Part shown: piece after piece, positions 1 to 6,267 of the stretch
How positions within the stretch are numbered: position 1 is the first letter of the stretch
Layout of the letters: every line of letters starts with the position of its first letter
From: Synergistaceae bacterium
Lineage (GTDB): Bacteria > Synergistota > Synergistia > Synergistales > Aminobacteriaceae
NCBI GenBank assembly: GCA_017458545.1
Contig: JAFTBA010000282.1
Location: 1 to 10,946, forward strand
Direction: 5' to 3'
DNA length: 10,946 bases
Program-made: the position numbers and the translations under genes
The notes under the pieces: model-generated
Told to the model about the DNA's origin: nothing
The model's database searches: none
What the model saw: the letters and a program-made list of their open reading frames with translations, nothing else

Positions 1-861
1 ACATGGGACTGGGTAAATGTAAACTTGAGCAAGAGCGATGTAGTTTACATTCAAAAACATTGTAAAACGCGTAACGAATGTGTACCGACGTTGCGTAGAC
101 GAGGTAAAAACTGGTATTTGGATTTTGCATTTGAGGAGGAGGTGAAAGTTCGTGAAAAAGAGCTTATCAAGCAAATAATATTGGGAGTAGATTTAGGAAT
201 AAATAATGACTGTGTATGCAGCGCAATGAAATCGGACGGCACTGTCATTGGCCGAAGATTTTTAGATTTGTCAAGAGAAAAAGACTGTCTGACGCACGCG
301 GTAAATCGCATAAAAAAAGCGCAGCAGCATGGAGCGAAACGAACCCCCAGATTATGGGCAAGAGCAAAGGGAATCAACACAAATATAGCGAATCTGACCG
401 CACAATTTATTGCAGATACAGTGCATATATTCAAAGCAGACGTTGTAGTTTTTGAGCATTTAGGCTTAGACGGAAAGAAACGAGGTAAAAAGAAACAGAA
501 ATTACATCTGTGGAAAAGCCGTGCAGTGCAAAGTATAGTAGGGAGTAAACTGCACAGATTAGGTAAACACATAAGCCGAATATGTGCATGGGGAACATCC
601 AAACTGGCGTATGACGGAAGCGGGGAGGTAGAGCGAGATGAGAAGAACTATAGCATGTGTAAATTCCCAAACGGAAAAAGATATAATTGCGACCTATCAG
701 CCTCATACAATATAGGAGCGAGATATTTTATCCGAGAACTACTAAAATCCTTGCCGGTAACGTCAAGGTTGGGCATGGAGGCGAAAGTTCCATCATGTGC
801 CAAGAGAACCACCAGCACCTTATCCACGTTAATTAGTCTGAATGCGGAGCTTGCTTCTTAG
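1..861 (+). CDS. tnpB: TnpB-family RNA-guided nuclease of an IS200/IS605-type element, 5' end outside the window
   Basis: The reading frame is open to base 1 (it reads TWDWVNVN before the first possible TTG start at 25), so the gene enters from the left and no start is visible. TnpB proteins are usually about 370-450 residues; roughly 286 are seen here. Counting from the TTG at 25, the RuvC-like acidic residues are D56 (LGVDLGIN, bases 190-192), E144 (VVVFEHL, 454-456) and D223 (NCDLSASYNIG, 691-693), so the nuclease core looks intact. The usual pair of CxxC zinc-finger motifs between the second and third motifs is missing; only C187, C212 and C222 are near there. Known TnpB proteins use an RNA made from the element's 3' end to cut DNA next to a short adjacent motif, which helps the element persist. 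No TnpA transposase is visible. Family assignment is firm; activity is inferred. Confidence 0.9.
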   Translation, partial: TWDWVNVNLSKSDVVYIQKHCKTRNECVPTLRRRGKNWYLDFAFEEEVKVREKELIKQIILGVDLGINNDCVCSAMKSDGTVIGRRFLDLSREKDCLTHAVNRIKKAQQHGAKRTPRLWARAKGINTNIANLTAQFIADTVHIFKADVVVFEHLGLDGKKRGKKKQKLHLWKSRAVQSIVGSKLHRLGKHISRICAWGTSKLAYDGSGEVERDEKNYSMCKFPNGKRYNCDLSASYNIGARYFIRELLKSLPVTSRLGMEAKVPSCAKRTTSTLSTLISLNAELAS

Positions 862-974
862 GGAGTAATGCGCTGAGTTTAGACTGTATAGTGGAAAGGC
901 AGTCCGAACGATTAAGAAGTTTGGAAGCCTTCGACACGCAAAGCGGCAAACACTTTAGTCGAAGGAGGGTTCAC
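833..974 (+). ncRNA. Putative omega RNA scaffold / transposon right end
   Basis: The 3' end of tnpB and the DNA just after it fold into nested helices. Bases 853-861 pair with 912-920 (8 pairs plus a wobble); inside that, 882-887 pair with 899-904. A separate perfect 8-base stem joins 928-935 (CCTTCGAC) to 958-965 (GTCGAAGG). The structured stretch ends in GGAGGGTTCAC at about 974. In characterised TnpB systems the guide RNA scaffold overlaps the 3' end of the gene and stops at the element's right boundary, and the guide is the flanking DNA that follows. Here that guide would start at about 975. The exact boundary and the transcript are inferred; the helices are read directly from the sequence. 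Confidence 0.6.
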
Positions 975-1005
975 GATAAGTCCTCTTTAATTTCCTGAAT
1001 GACAG

Positions 1006-1034
1006 TTGACAAAATCATAAAATTATTATAAGTT
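1006..1034 (+). promoter_or_regulatory. Candidate sigma70-type promoter for the DUF3793-flavodoxin pair
   Basis: A perfect TTGACA at 1006-1011 is followed 17 bases later by TAAGTT (1029-1034), or 15 bases later by TATAAG (1027-1032), in AT-rich DNA. It lies just outside the apparent transposon end and about 40 bases before the DUF3793 gene. The -35 match is strong and the -10 is weak. Confidence 0.5.
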
Positions 1035-1072
1035 TATACCGTCAAACAAATTTATATTAACGGCAGAACATC

Positions 1073-1681
1073 ATGACGGAGAAAAACGCAAAGATTATAA
1101 GGAATTTCATGGAACATATAAAGCATTCGGACATAGAATATTTTATGAGGAGTATACTTTATTGTTTCTCAGCACCAACTATTAAGGGTATAAAATCGGC
1201 CTCACTCATAAATTTCAGACGTTATGACGGCGAGGACATGAAATCGGTTTGGCTTCTGCACGCTGATGAATGGCTTATACCTTTAGGGCTTGAGTGGCTT
1301 CTGTTGAACGAACGCTGCGAGTCCGATAACGCCCTCGTACTGATATACAGAAGGAATCTTCTCGCTAAGGCTCTGGGCTGTGATGGTGCATGCGGAATAC
1401 TGAAAGCCAACGGTTACCCTCTCAACGATGTCGATGCCTGTCTCGAATGCCTGAGAAGTAAATTCAGTTTGGGATTTCCTCATGAGATAGGGTTGTTCCT
1501 TGATTATCCGCCTGATGATGTAAAAGGTTTCATCGAGAACAGGTGCGCAAAAAATCTGTCATGCAAAGGCTACTGGAAGGTCTACGGCAATGTAAGAAAT
1601 GCAATACGCAAATTCAGGAAGTACAGAAAAGCAGAATGCGAAGCTGCCCGATTAATCATGAACGGCGGCAAGCTGATATAA
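1073..1681 (+). CDS. DUF3793 family protein
   Basis: This 202-residue protein matches DUF3793 from memory of the family. An N-terminal segment has the family's APT-x-KG-x-K-x-A-x-L pattern (residues 34-46, in SAPTIKGIKSASLINF). The C-terminal signature is FPHEIGLFLDYPPDDVKGFI (135-154), followed by GYWKVYG (166-172) and a basic helix (about 175-190). The biochemical function is unknown. Members are common in gut anaerobes and often sit next to a flavodoxin, as here, where the gap is only 23 bases, so the two are probably co-transcribed and may share an electron-transfer or iron-related role (inference). It is cysteine-rich, with several cysteines between residues 81 and 161. No Shine-Dalgarno site precedes the ATG at 1073; TAAGGA at 1098-1103 lies 5 bases before an in-frame ATG at 1109, which may be the true start (190 residues). 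Confidence 0.85.
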   Translation: MTEKNAKIIRNFMEHIKHSDIEYFMRSILYCFSAPTIKGIKSASLINFRRYDGEDMKSVWLLHADEWLIPLGLEWLLLNERCESDNALVLIYRRNLLAKALGCDGACGILKANGYPLNDVDACLECLRSKFSLGFPHEIGLFLDYPPDDVKGFIENRCAKNLSCKGYWKVYGNVRNAIRKFRKYRKAECEAARLIMNGGKLI

Positions 1682-1686
1682 ATTTC

Positions 1687-1693
1687 AGGAGGT
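1687..1693 (+). promoter_or_regulatory. Strong ribosome binding site that fixes the flavodoxin start
   Basis: AGGAGGT lies 11 bases before the ATG at 1705. The frame is open much further upstream, back to an ATG at 1543 inside the DUF3793 gene, but that extension overlaps DUF3793 and has no similarity to flavodoxin. This site therefore decides in favour of 1705. Confidence 0.85.
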
Positions 1694-1704
1694 CAACAAA
1701 AAAA

Positions 1705-2124
1705 ATGGCAAAAGTATTAATCATTTACGTAACGACAACAGGCAACACTGAGAAAATGGCTCAGGCAATCGCCGAAGGTGCTAAGGGTGCAGGTGCCGAT
1801 GTAACCTGCAAGACTGTCGGCGAAGCGTCAGTGAGTGAACTCGCAGGATATGATGTCATAGCGTTAGGTTCGCCCGCAATGGGTGCCGAAGTTATCGAAG
1901 AGGCTGAAATGGAACCGTTCTTCAGCGAGGCTGCAGGAAGCCTCTCAGGAAAGAAAGTAGCGTTGTTCGGATCGTATGACTGGGGCGACGGCGAATGGCT
2001 CAGGACTTGGGAGGACAGGTGCAAAGATGCAGGAGCTGAAGTCATAGGGAGCGTTAAGGCTCATCTTGAACCTGATGATGACGCTGTGAATGAGTGCAAA
2101 GAGTTCGGGGCTAAACTGGCGTAA
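1705..2124 (+). CDS. Short-chain flavodoxin
   Basis: A 139-residue cytosolic FMN-binding electron carrier that can replace ferredoxin, typically when iron is short. The FMN phosphate loop is TTTGNT (residues 10-15) after the first strand AKVLIIYV. The loop over the flavin is GSPAMGAEV (55-63), with the M-G pair seen in clostridial flavodoxins. The second isoalloxazine loop is FGSYDWGDGEW (88-98), with W93 placed to stack on the flavin; the clostridial consensus has glycine where D92 stands here. Length is right for the short-chain class, which lacks the 20-residue insertion of long-chain forms. The protein is acidic, as expected. It follows DUF3793 by 23 bases and is followed at once by a terminator, so the two genes make a small operon. 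No clear Fur box is seen. The partner reductases are not in the window. Confidence 0.95.
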   Translation: MAKVLIIYVTTTGNTEKMAQAIAEGAKGAGADVTCKTVGEASVSELAGYDVIALGSPAMGAEVIEEAEMEPFFSEAAGSLSGKKVALFGSYDWGDGEWLRTWEDRCKDAGAEVIGSVKAHLEPDDDAVNECKEFGAKLA

Positions 2125-2143
2125 ACAATCTCAAATGATATTT

Positions 2144-2179
2144 GCCTCTCCTGTTGTTTTTAACGGGGGAGGTCTTTTT
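2144..2179 (+). terminator. Intrinsic terminator of the DUF3793-flavodoxin operon
   Basis: Bases 2145-2155 (CCTCTCCTGTT) pair with 2162-2172 (AACGGGGGAGG), 11 pairs including two G-T wobbles, around the loop GTTTTT. A run of five T follows at 2175-2179. It begins 20 bases after the flavodoxin stop. Confidence 0.9.
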
Positions 2180-2226
2180 ATTTCATTATGCCGTTTGTCA
2201 GGGTTCTATATTTTTTTGACTCTTAC

Positions 2227-2242
2227 TGCTTAATTTTAAGCA
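2227..2242. repeat. Palindrome just upstream of the promoter, possible operator
   Basis: TGCTTAA and TTAAGCA form 7-base inverted arms separated by two T. The palindrome ends where the -35 region of the downstream promoter would begin, which suits binding by a dimeric regulator. It has no T-run after it and the arms are AT-rich, so a terminator role is unlikely. Confidence 0.4.
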
Positions 2243-2270
2243 ACGATTATTTTTCAGAATAGTATATAAT
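2243..2270 (+). promoter_or_regulatory. Candidate promoter of the six-gene operon
   Basis: A perfect TATAAT lies at 2265-2270, about 42 bases before the ATG at 2312. No good TTGACA-like box sits 16-18 bases upstream (2243-2248 reads ACGATT), so the promoter may depend on an activator, perhaps at the palindrome 2227-2242. A TTGACT at 2216-2221 is too far away to pair with this -10 box. Confidence 0.5.
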
Positions 2271-2311
2271 AACTTTCACGAAAAATTGTCAGACTGTGAG
2301 GTTGCCCGTTT

Positions 2312-2881
2312 ATGTATAAAACTGTTAATTCACGCTCATCGTTCCTCATGATGATAGACATTCAGGAACGATTGCTGCCCGTAATACACAATAAAGATAA
2401 TATACTCAGCAATTCCGTTAAACTCCTTACGTCAGCACGCGAACTTTCCGTGCCCGTAATAGTCTCTGAACAGTACCCTAAAGGTATTGGCTCAACCGTT
2501 CCGGAACTCAAACCCTTAATCCCAGATGACTCACCCTTCATCGAAAAAACTGAGTTCTCATGTTGTGCCAATCAGAATTTCGGCGATGCCTTCCTCAACT
2601 TACGATTCAATTCGGGCACTAAAGACACAGTCATACTCTTCGGCATTGAAACTCATATCTGCGTCCTCGCTACAGCATTTGACCTTCAAAATAAATTTAA
2701 CCTCAATGTCGTCATCGCAGCAGATTCATGCGGCAGCCGTTCACCTGAAAACCATTCGCTCGCTCTCAAAGCATTAAGAGCATCAGGCTGTCTCGTCGTT
2801 CCTTCGGAAACAGTAATCTATCAGCTTCTCGGGAAAGCAGGCACTCCTCAATTCAAGTCGCTTCTTCCCATCCTCAAATAG
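2312..2881 (+). CDS. Isochorismatase-like (cysteine hydrolase) family protein
   Basis: A 189-residue cytosolic protein with the full triad of the cysteine-hydrolase superfamily: D16 (in MMIDIQE), K79 (in EKTEF) and the nucleophile C117 (in GIETHIC, with the usual cis-peptide region before it). Family members hydrolyse isochorismate, nicotinamide, carbamoyl or other amide and ester bonds. This one is of the short YcaC/hydrolase type and lacks the aryl-carrier domain of siderophore isochorismatases, so the substrate cannot be named. Length is normal and the fold appears complete. The ATG at 2312 has TGAGGT 9 bases upstream. It is the first gene of a probable six-gene operon and is only 3 bases from the next gene, which suggests translational coupling, though no link in function to the glycosyltransferase is evident. 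Confidence 0.88.
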   Translation: MYKTVNSRSSFLMMIDIQERLLPVIHNKDNILSNSVKLLTSARELSVPVIVSEQYPKGIGSTVPELKPLIPDDSPFIEKTEFSCCANQNFGDAFLNLRFNSGTKDTVILFGIETHICVLATAFDLQNKFNLNVVIAADSCGSRSPENHSLALKALRASGCLVVPSETVIYQLLGKAGTPQFKSLLPILK

Positions 2882-2884
2882 TTC

Positions 2885-4456
2885 ATGCGAATTAAACCTG
2901 CCGTTTTATTCGCGTTTCTTCTGGTCTATTTGTTCTTCAGGGGAATCGGAGATCACGGCCTTATTGATACTGTTGAAGGAATTAACGCCTCCGTTGCCGC
3001 TCACATGACAGGAGGAGGAAATTACTTCGTTCCCAAAATAGGCGAGGCTCTCGCTTCGGGCAGCTCTATGGGGTCATGGTGGCTATCGGCATTAGCCCTC
3101 AAAGCGTTCGGCTGGGGTGAGTTCGCTGTCAGATTCTTCTCAGCTCTCGCAGGTCTCGGAATGATTTGGGCTTCGGCAAGAGCTGCACGGCCTTACAATG
3201 ATGACCCCTCAAGAAAATCTTGGCTCGCAGCTTCTATATGTGCCGGTATGACTTTGTGCTTCACAGTCTCGCAGTTAGCATCATCACATGCACTTTATTC
3301 ATGTCTCACAGGTATAGCTATGACCTGCATAATTTTATCGGGCACTGACAGAAAAAAATTAATCACCGCTCATTCTGCTATAGTCTTGGCATTCATAGTA
3401 CACGGTTTCGAGGGAATAATAATTCCCTTCCTCGCAGTCATAATATACTGTGTACTCTCTGAGGACTGGGAATTAATGCGTGATGTTTTCACTTGGCCGG
3501 GCGGTATAGTCATAACGTTATCAGTATCATGTTTATACTTCGTCATACTGTTAATCACTAACCCTGAGATAATTCACTTCATGCGCTGTCAGAATCATGC
3601 TTATACTTTCGGGGGTATTTATGGGATTCTGATATTCGTCTTCGTGAGCTTCATGCCTTTTCACGGGTTCATCATACGCGCAATTTACGAGGTGTTCCCG
3701 AAACAGTACCCCGCAATGAAATCTTATGACCTCTTCATGTTAGTATGGGCGTTAGTGTTCGCGTTATCGGCATTGATTTCGGGTGATATTCTTTCACTGG
3801 GAGCATGTGTACCTGCGTTATCGGCACTGCTGGGAAGAAAAATTGACATATGGCTGACACAGAGAAGTTTCGTTTCAATGCGCTATGCCGTGATATTAAA
3901 TACAGTCATAATCATTCCGGTTCTGTATATGCTGCTGCCGTCAGTCTCTTATCATTTCCCTGTGATTCAATCGGCTATGATGTCGTTAATCCCTTGGGGA
4001 GCTGCTGAAGGTTTATTCCTTTTTGCGTCATGGTACTACACCAAAACTAAACAGGTAACTAAATGGGCAAGGAATGTTCCTGCCGCAGCACTGATATGCC
4101 TCATGCCGTTAGCAGGAGTCTTCAACTTAACGGCTGATTTATATTCCGTTCACGATTCTGGAATGAAACTCAGGGATATTATCAAAGGGTCGGATATAAT
4201 CCTTCAGTACGGAGTCAATTATCCGTCAATATATTTTTACACGCTGAGAAACCCTAGCATAATAAGTGCTGATTTAACGCCCGGCATAGCCGAACGCAAA
4301 TTCGTTGAAGACGAGTCCGTGATAAATAAATTATGGGAAGGCAAAAACAGAGTGTTCCTCATAATGCCCTCTGACCTTAAACCGGAAAACCCTCTCCCTA
4401 AAAATATCTATCACATCTCAGAAGGTGAAGGGCTTTTACTCTTGAGCAACCAGTAA
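2885..4456 (+). CDS. Integral membrane glycosyltransferase, ArnT/PMT-like (GT39/GT83 superfamily)
   Basis: A 523-residue protein with roughly ten or more hydrophobic segments, the first at residues 6-18. The first outward loop carries the family pattern: LIDTVEGINASVAAHM (residues 26-41, with D28 and E31 at the position of the catalytic acidic residue), then a proline (P50), and WW..ALALKAFGWGEFAVR, which matches the 'W-l-a-lfG-n-efavR' block of ArnT-like enzymes. The usual KPPL motif is replaced by GSSMGS. Relatives transfer a sugar from a polyprenyl phosphate donor to lipid A or protein on the outer face of the membrane. The C-terminal 80-90 residues are soluble, as is common in the family. 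It starts 3 bases after the hydrolase stop without its own clear ribosome binding site, so it is probably translated by coupling. Donor and acceptor are unknown. Confidence 0.75.
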   Translation: MRIKPAVLFAFLLVYLFFRGIGDHGLIDTVEGINASVAAHMTGGGNYFVPKIGEALASGSSMGSWWLSALALKAFGWGEFAVRFFSALAGLGMIWASARAARPYNDDPSRKSWLAASICAGMTLCFTVSQLASSHALYSCLTGIAMTCIILSGTDRKKLITAHSAIVLAFIVHGFEGIIIPFLAVIIYCVLSEDWELMRDVFTWPGGIVITLSVSCLYFVILLITNPEIIHFMRCQNHAYTFGGIYGILIFVFVSFMPFHGFIIRAIYEVFPKQYPAMKSYDLFMLVWALVFALSALISGDILSLGACVPALSALLGRKIDIWLTQRSFVSMRYAVILNTVIIIPVLYMLLPSVSYHFPVIQSAMMSLIPWGAAEGLFLFASWYYTKTKQVTKWARNVPAAALICLMPLAGVFNLTADLYSVHDSGMKLRDIIKGSDIILQYGVNYPSIYFYTLRNPSIISADLTPGIAERKFVEDESVINKLWEGKNRVFLIMPSDLKPENPLPKNIYHISEGEGLLLLSNQ

Positions 4457-4498
4457 AATAATGTTAAAGATAATTACGAAAGAAGGTAGCTTTATTTT

Positions 4499-5245
4499 AT
4501 GATTACATTACGTAAAATTTTTGCCGTGTCAATATTACTGCTTTTAACTTTCAGCTGCTGCATGGCCGCAGAAGTTAACCCCGATGTTGAGATTCACATG
4601 GCCGTAGGAGGTTTATATTCCCTCGTATCGGCTGCCGCTTTGAACGGTGTTCCTGATCCTTCGCCAGAATCACTGCTGAAACATTTTGCCGACGTTCCCT
4701 CACACCTCCGTAACAGCATACGAATCGAACAGGCTAAAAATCAGCTATGGCTCGGCGTATCAGTCGCTAACCTCAGAACCGCTAAAAAATTTCTCCGAGC
4801 ACATTCGCCAGAACTCGATATTACCTCTTCACCTGCAGGCGATTACTGGTTCAGCGGTGATACTGCCTGGCTCAAAGCAGGCGACATTCAGAACGGTAAA
4901 TTAATCCCCGTAACACTCAGAGCCGCTAAAGGTTCGGGAAAAGATTCGGAGTTGATTTTCTTCAGCACTAAGGGCAAAAATGAATGGTGGCAGGCTTATC
5001 CGTCATTCACAAAAAATTCTGCTGCTAAAATCATAAAAATGTTCGGCGAAAATCACGAGGGCCTCTCAAAACCTAAAGGAGTCTCCGAAAGCATTTATGA
5101 ATCCGTTAAACCTGCAGAAGTCAAAAAACCTGCCGATATTCACACATCAAGACGTAAACAGTTCGGTGAAAGCTATGACGTTAATATGGGCGATGTTATT
5201 TTCACACCCATACCTAAGACAACTTACAGGGACGACAGAAATTAA
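4499..5245 (+). CDS. Exported protein of unknown function
   Basis: A 248-residue protein I do not recognise. The N-terminus (MITLRK, then a hydrophobic run to about residue 22, then CCMAAEV) is a signal peptide, with likely cleavage near the MAA/EV sequence. The two cysteines do not form a good lipobox, so a soluble periplasmic or secreted form is more likely than a lipoprotein. The mature part opens with a helical segment (about 25-75), then a compact region with WLGVSVANL and several tryptophans (to about 180), and ends in a basic, proline- and lysine-rich tail that looks flexible. AGAAGGT lies 11 bases before the ATG. It sits 42 bases after the glycosyltransferase and 32 before galE in the same direction, so a role in the cell envelope is a reasonable guess. 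Confidence 0.75.
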   Translation: MITLRKIFAVSILLLLTFSCCMAAEVNPDVEIHMAVGGLYSLVSAAALNGVPDPSPESLLKHFADVPSHLRNSIRIEQAKNQLWLGVSVANLRTAKKFLRAHSPELDITSSPAGDYWFSGDTAWLKAGDIQNGKLIPVTLRAAKGSGKDSELIFFSTKGKNEWWQAYPSFTKNSAAKIIKMFGENHEGLSKPKGVSESIYESVKPAEVKKPADIHTSRRKQFGESYDVNMGDVIFTPIPKTTYRDDRN

Positions 5246-5277
5246 TCTTAAAATTTTCAGGAGGAGTTATAACTATA

Positions 5278-6267
5278 ATGTCAGTATTAATTTGCGGAGG
5301 CGCAGGCTATATAGGCTCGCATAATGTCAGAGCGTTTAAGGCTCACGGCGATGACGTAATCGTTGTCGATAACCTCGAAACAGGTCACAGGGCTTCAGTT
5401 CCTTCAGACGTGAAATTCTATGAGGGTGATATACGCAATTCCGAAACACTCGCAAAAATTTTCACCGAAAACAAAATTGACTCGGTCATTCATTTCTGTG
5501 CTTACTCGCTCGTAGGTGAAAGCGTTGACAAACCCTTAAAGTATTTCAACAACAACGTAGGCGGTATGATTACACTTCTCGAAGCAATGCAGAAATTTGA
5601 CGCTAAACGCATAATTTTCTCGTCAACCGCTGCCACTTACGGCGAACCTAAACGCGTACCCATTCTCGAAACTGACCCCACTGAACCCACTAACCCTTAC
5701 GGCGAAAGCAAACGCATAATGGAAAAAATAATGAACTGGGTCAGCAGACGTTATGATATACGTTATGTTTCGCTGAGATATTTCAACGTTGCAGGAGCCT
5801 GGCATGACGGTTCAATCGGTGAAGATCACAGGAATGAAACTCACTTAATACCCTTAATCCTTCAGGTTCCTATGGGTAAGCGTGAACATATTACTGTTTA
5901 CGGCGATGACTACCCGACTAAGGACGGAACATGTATACGCGATTACATTCACGTTGAGGATTTAGCGAAAGCTCACATACTCGCTCTCGAATACCTCAGA
6001 AACGGCGGTGAAAGCAACATCTTCAACTTAGGCAGCGGAGACGGCTATTCCGTTATGGAAATGATTAACGCTGCAAGAAAAGTTACAGGCCATCCTATTC
6101 CTGCCGAAATAGGCGAACGCAGACCTGGAGACCCTGCCAGACTCATTGCCGACAGCACTAAGGCTCATGAGGTTCTTCACTGGCAGCCCCAAATCACCGG
6201 CATGGAGGACATCATAGCTACTGCGTGGAAGTGGCATCAGTCACACCCTAATGGCTACCCAGACTAA
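5278..6267 (+). CDS. galE: UDP-glucose 4-epimerase
   Basis: A 329-residue short-chain dehydrogenase/reductase-type epimerase that interconverts UDP-glucose and UDP-galactose with bound NAD, in the Leloir pathway and in supply of UDP-galactose for glycans. The Rossmann motif GGAGYIGSH is at residues 7-15, with VVDNL (29-33) contacting the adenosine ribose. The active site shows SSTAATYG (115-122) and Y141-x-x-x-K145 (YGESK). The C-terminal nucleotide-sugar part contains NLGSGDGYSV and ERRPGDPA, both typical. Length is normal. The ribosome binding site AGGAGGAG (5259-5266) precedes the ATG. Its last 17 bases overlap the next gene. The neighbouring membrane glycosyltransferase suggests that its product is used for surface polysaccharide rather than only for galactose catabolism; galK and galT are not seen. 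It may also act on UDP-GlcNAc, which the sequence alone does not settle. Confidence 0.95.
   Translation: MSVLICGGAGYIGSHNVRAFKAHGDDVIVVDNLETGHRASVPSDVKFYEGDIRNSETLAKIFTENKIDSVIHFCAYSLVGESVDKPLKYFNNNVGGMITLLEAMQKFDAKRIIFSSTAATYGEPKRVPILETDPTEPTNPYGESKRIMEKIMNWVSRRYDIRYVSLRYFNVAGAWHDGSIGEDHRNETHLIPLILQVPMGKREHITVYGDDYPTKDGTCIRDYIHVEDLAKAHILALEYLRNGGESNIFNLGSGDGYSVMEMINAARKVTGHPIPAEIGERRPGDPARLIADSTKAHEVLHWQPQITGMEDIIATAWKWHQSHPNGYPD

Larger units (their letters stand above)
1..974 (+). mobile_element. Right part of an IS200/IS605-type element (tnpB only)
   Basis: This covers the visible part of the element: tnpB plus the structured right end. No TnpA (Y1 transposase) reading frame is seen, but it could lie to the left of the window, or the element may be a tnpB-only copy moved in trans. 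IS200/IS605 elements have no terminal inverted repeats and make no target duplication, so the right end near 974 is judged only from where the hairpins stop and the ordinary promoter of the next gene begins. Confidence 0.65.

Noticed and set aside
51..706. Reading frames on the - strand across tnpB (183 and 91 residues)
   Set aside because: They are antisense shadows of tnpB with no recognisable domains or ribosome binding sites.
1543..1704. N-terminal extension of 54 residues on the flavodoxin
   Set aside because: It overlaps the DUF3793 gene in another frame, does not resemble flavodoxin, and the strong AGGAGGT at 1687-1693 fits the ATG at 1705.
1761..2045. 94-residue - strand frame inside the flavodoxin gene
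   Set aside because: Its low-complexity Ala/Ser/Pro composition is what the complement of an acidic flavodoxin would give; no start signal.
2216..2221. TTGACT as the -35 box of the six-gene operon
   Set aside because: The 17-base spacing leads to AGCAAC, and the good TATAAT is 43 bases away, too far for one promoter.
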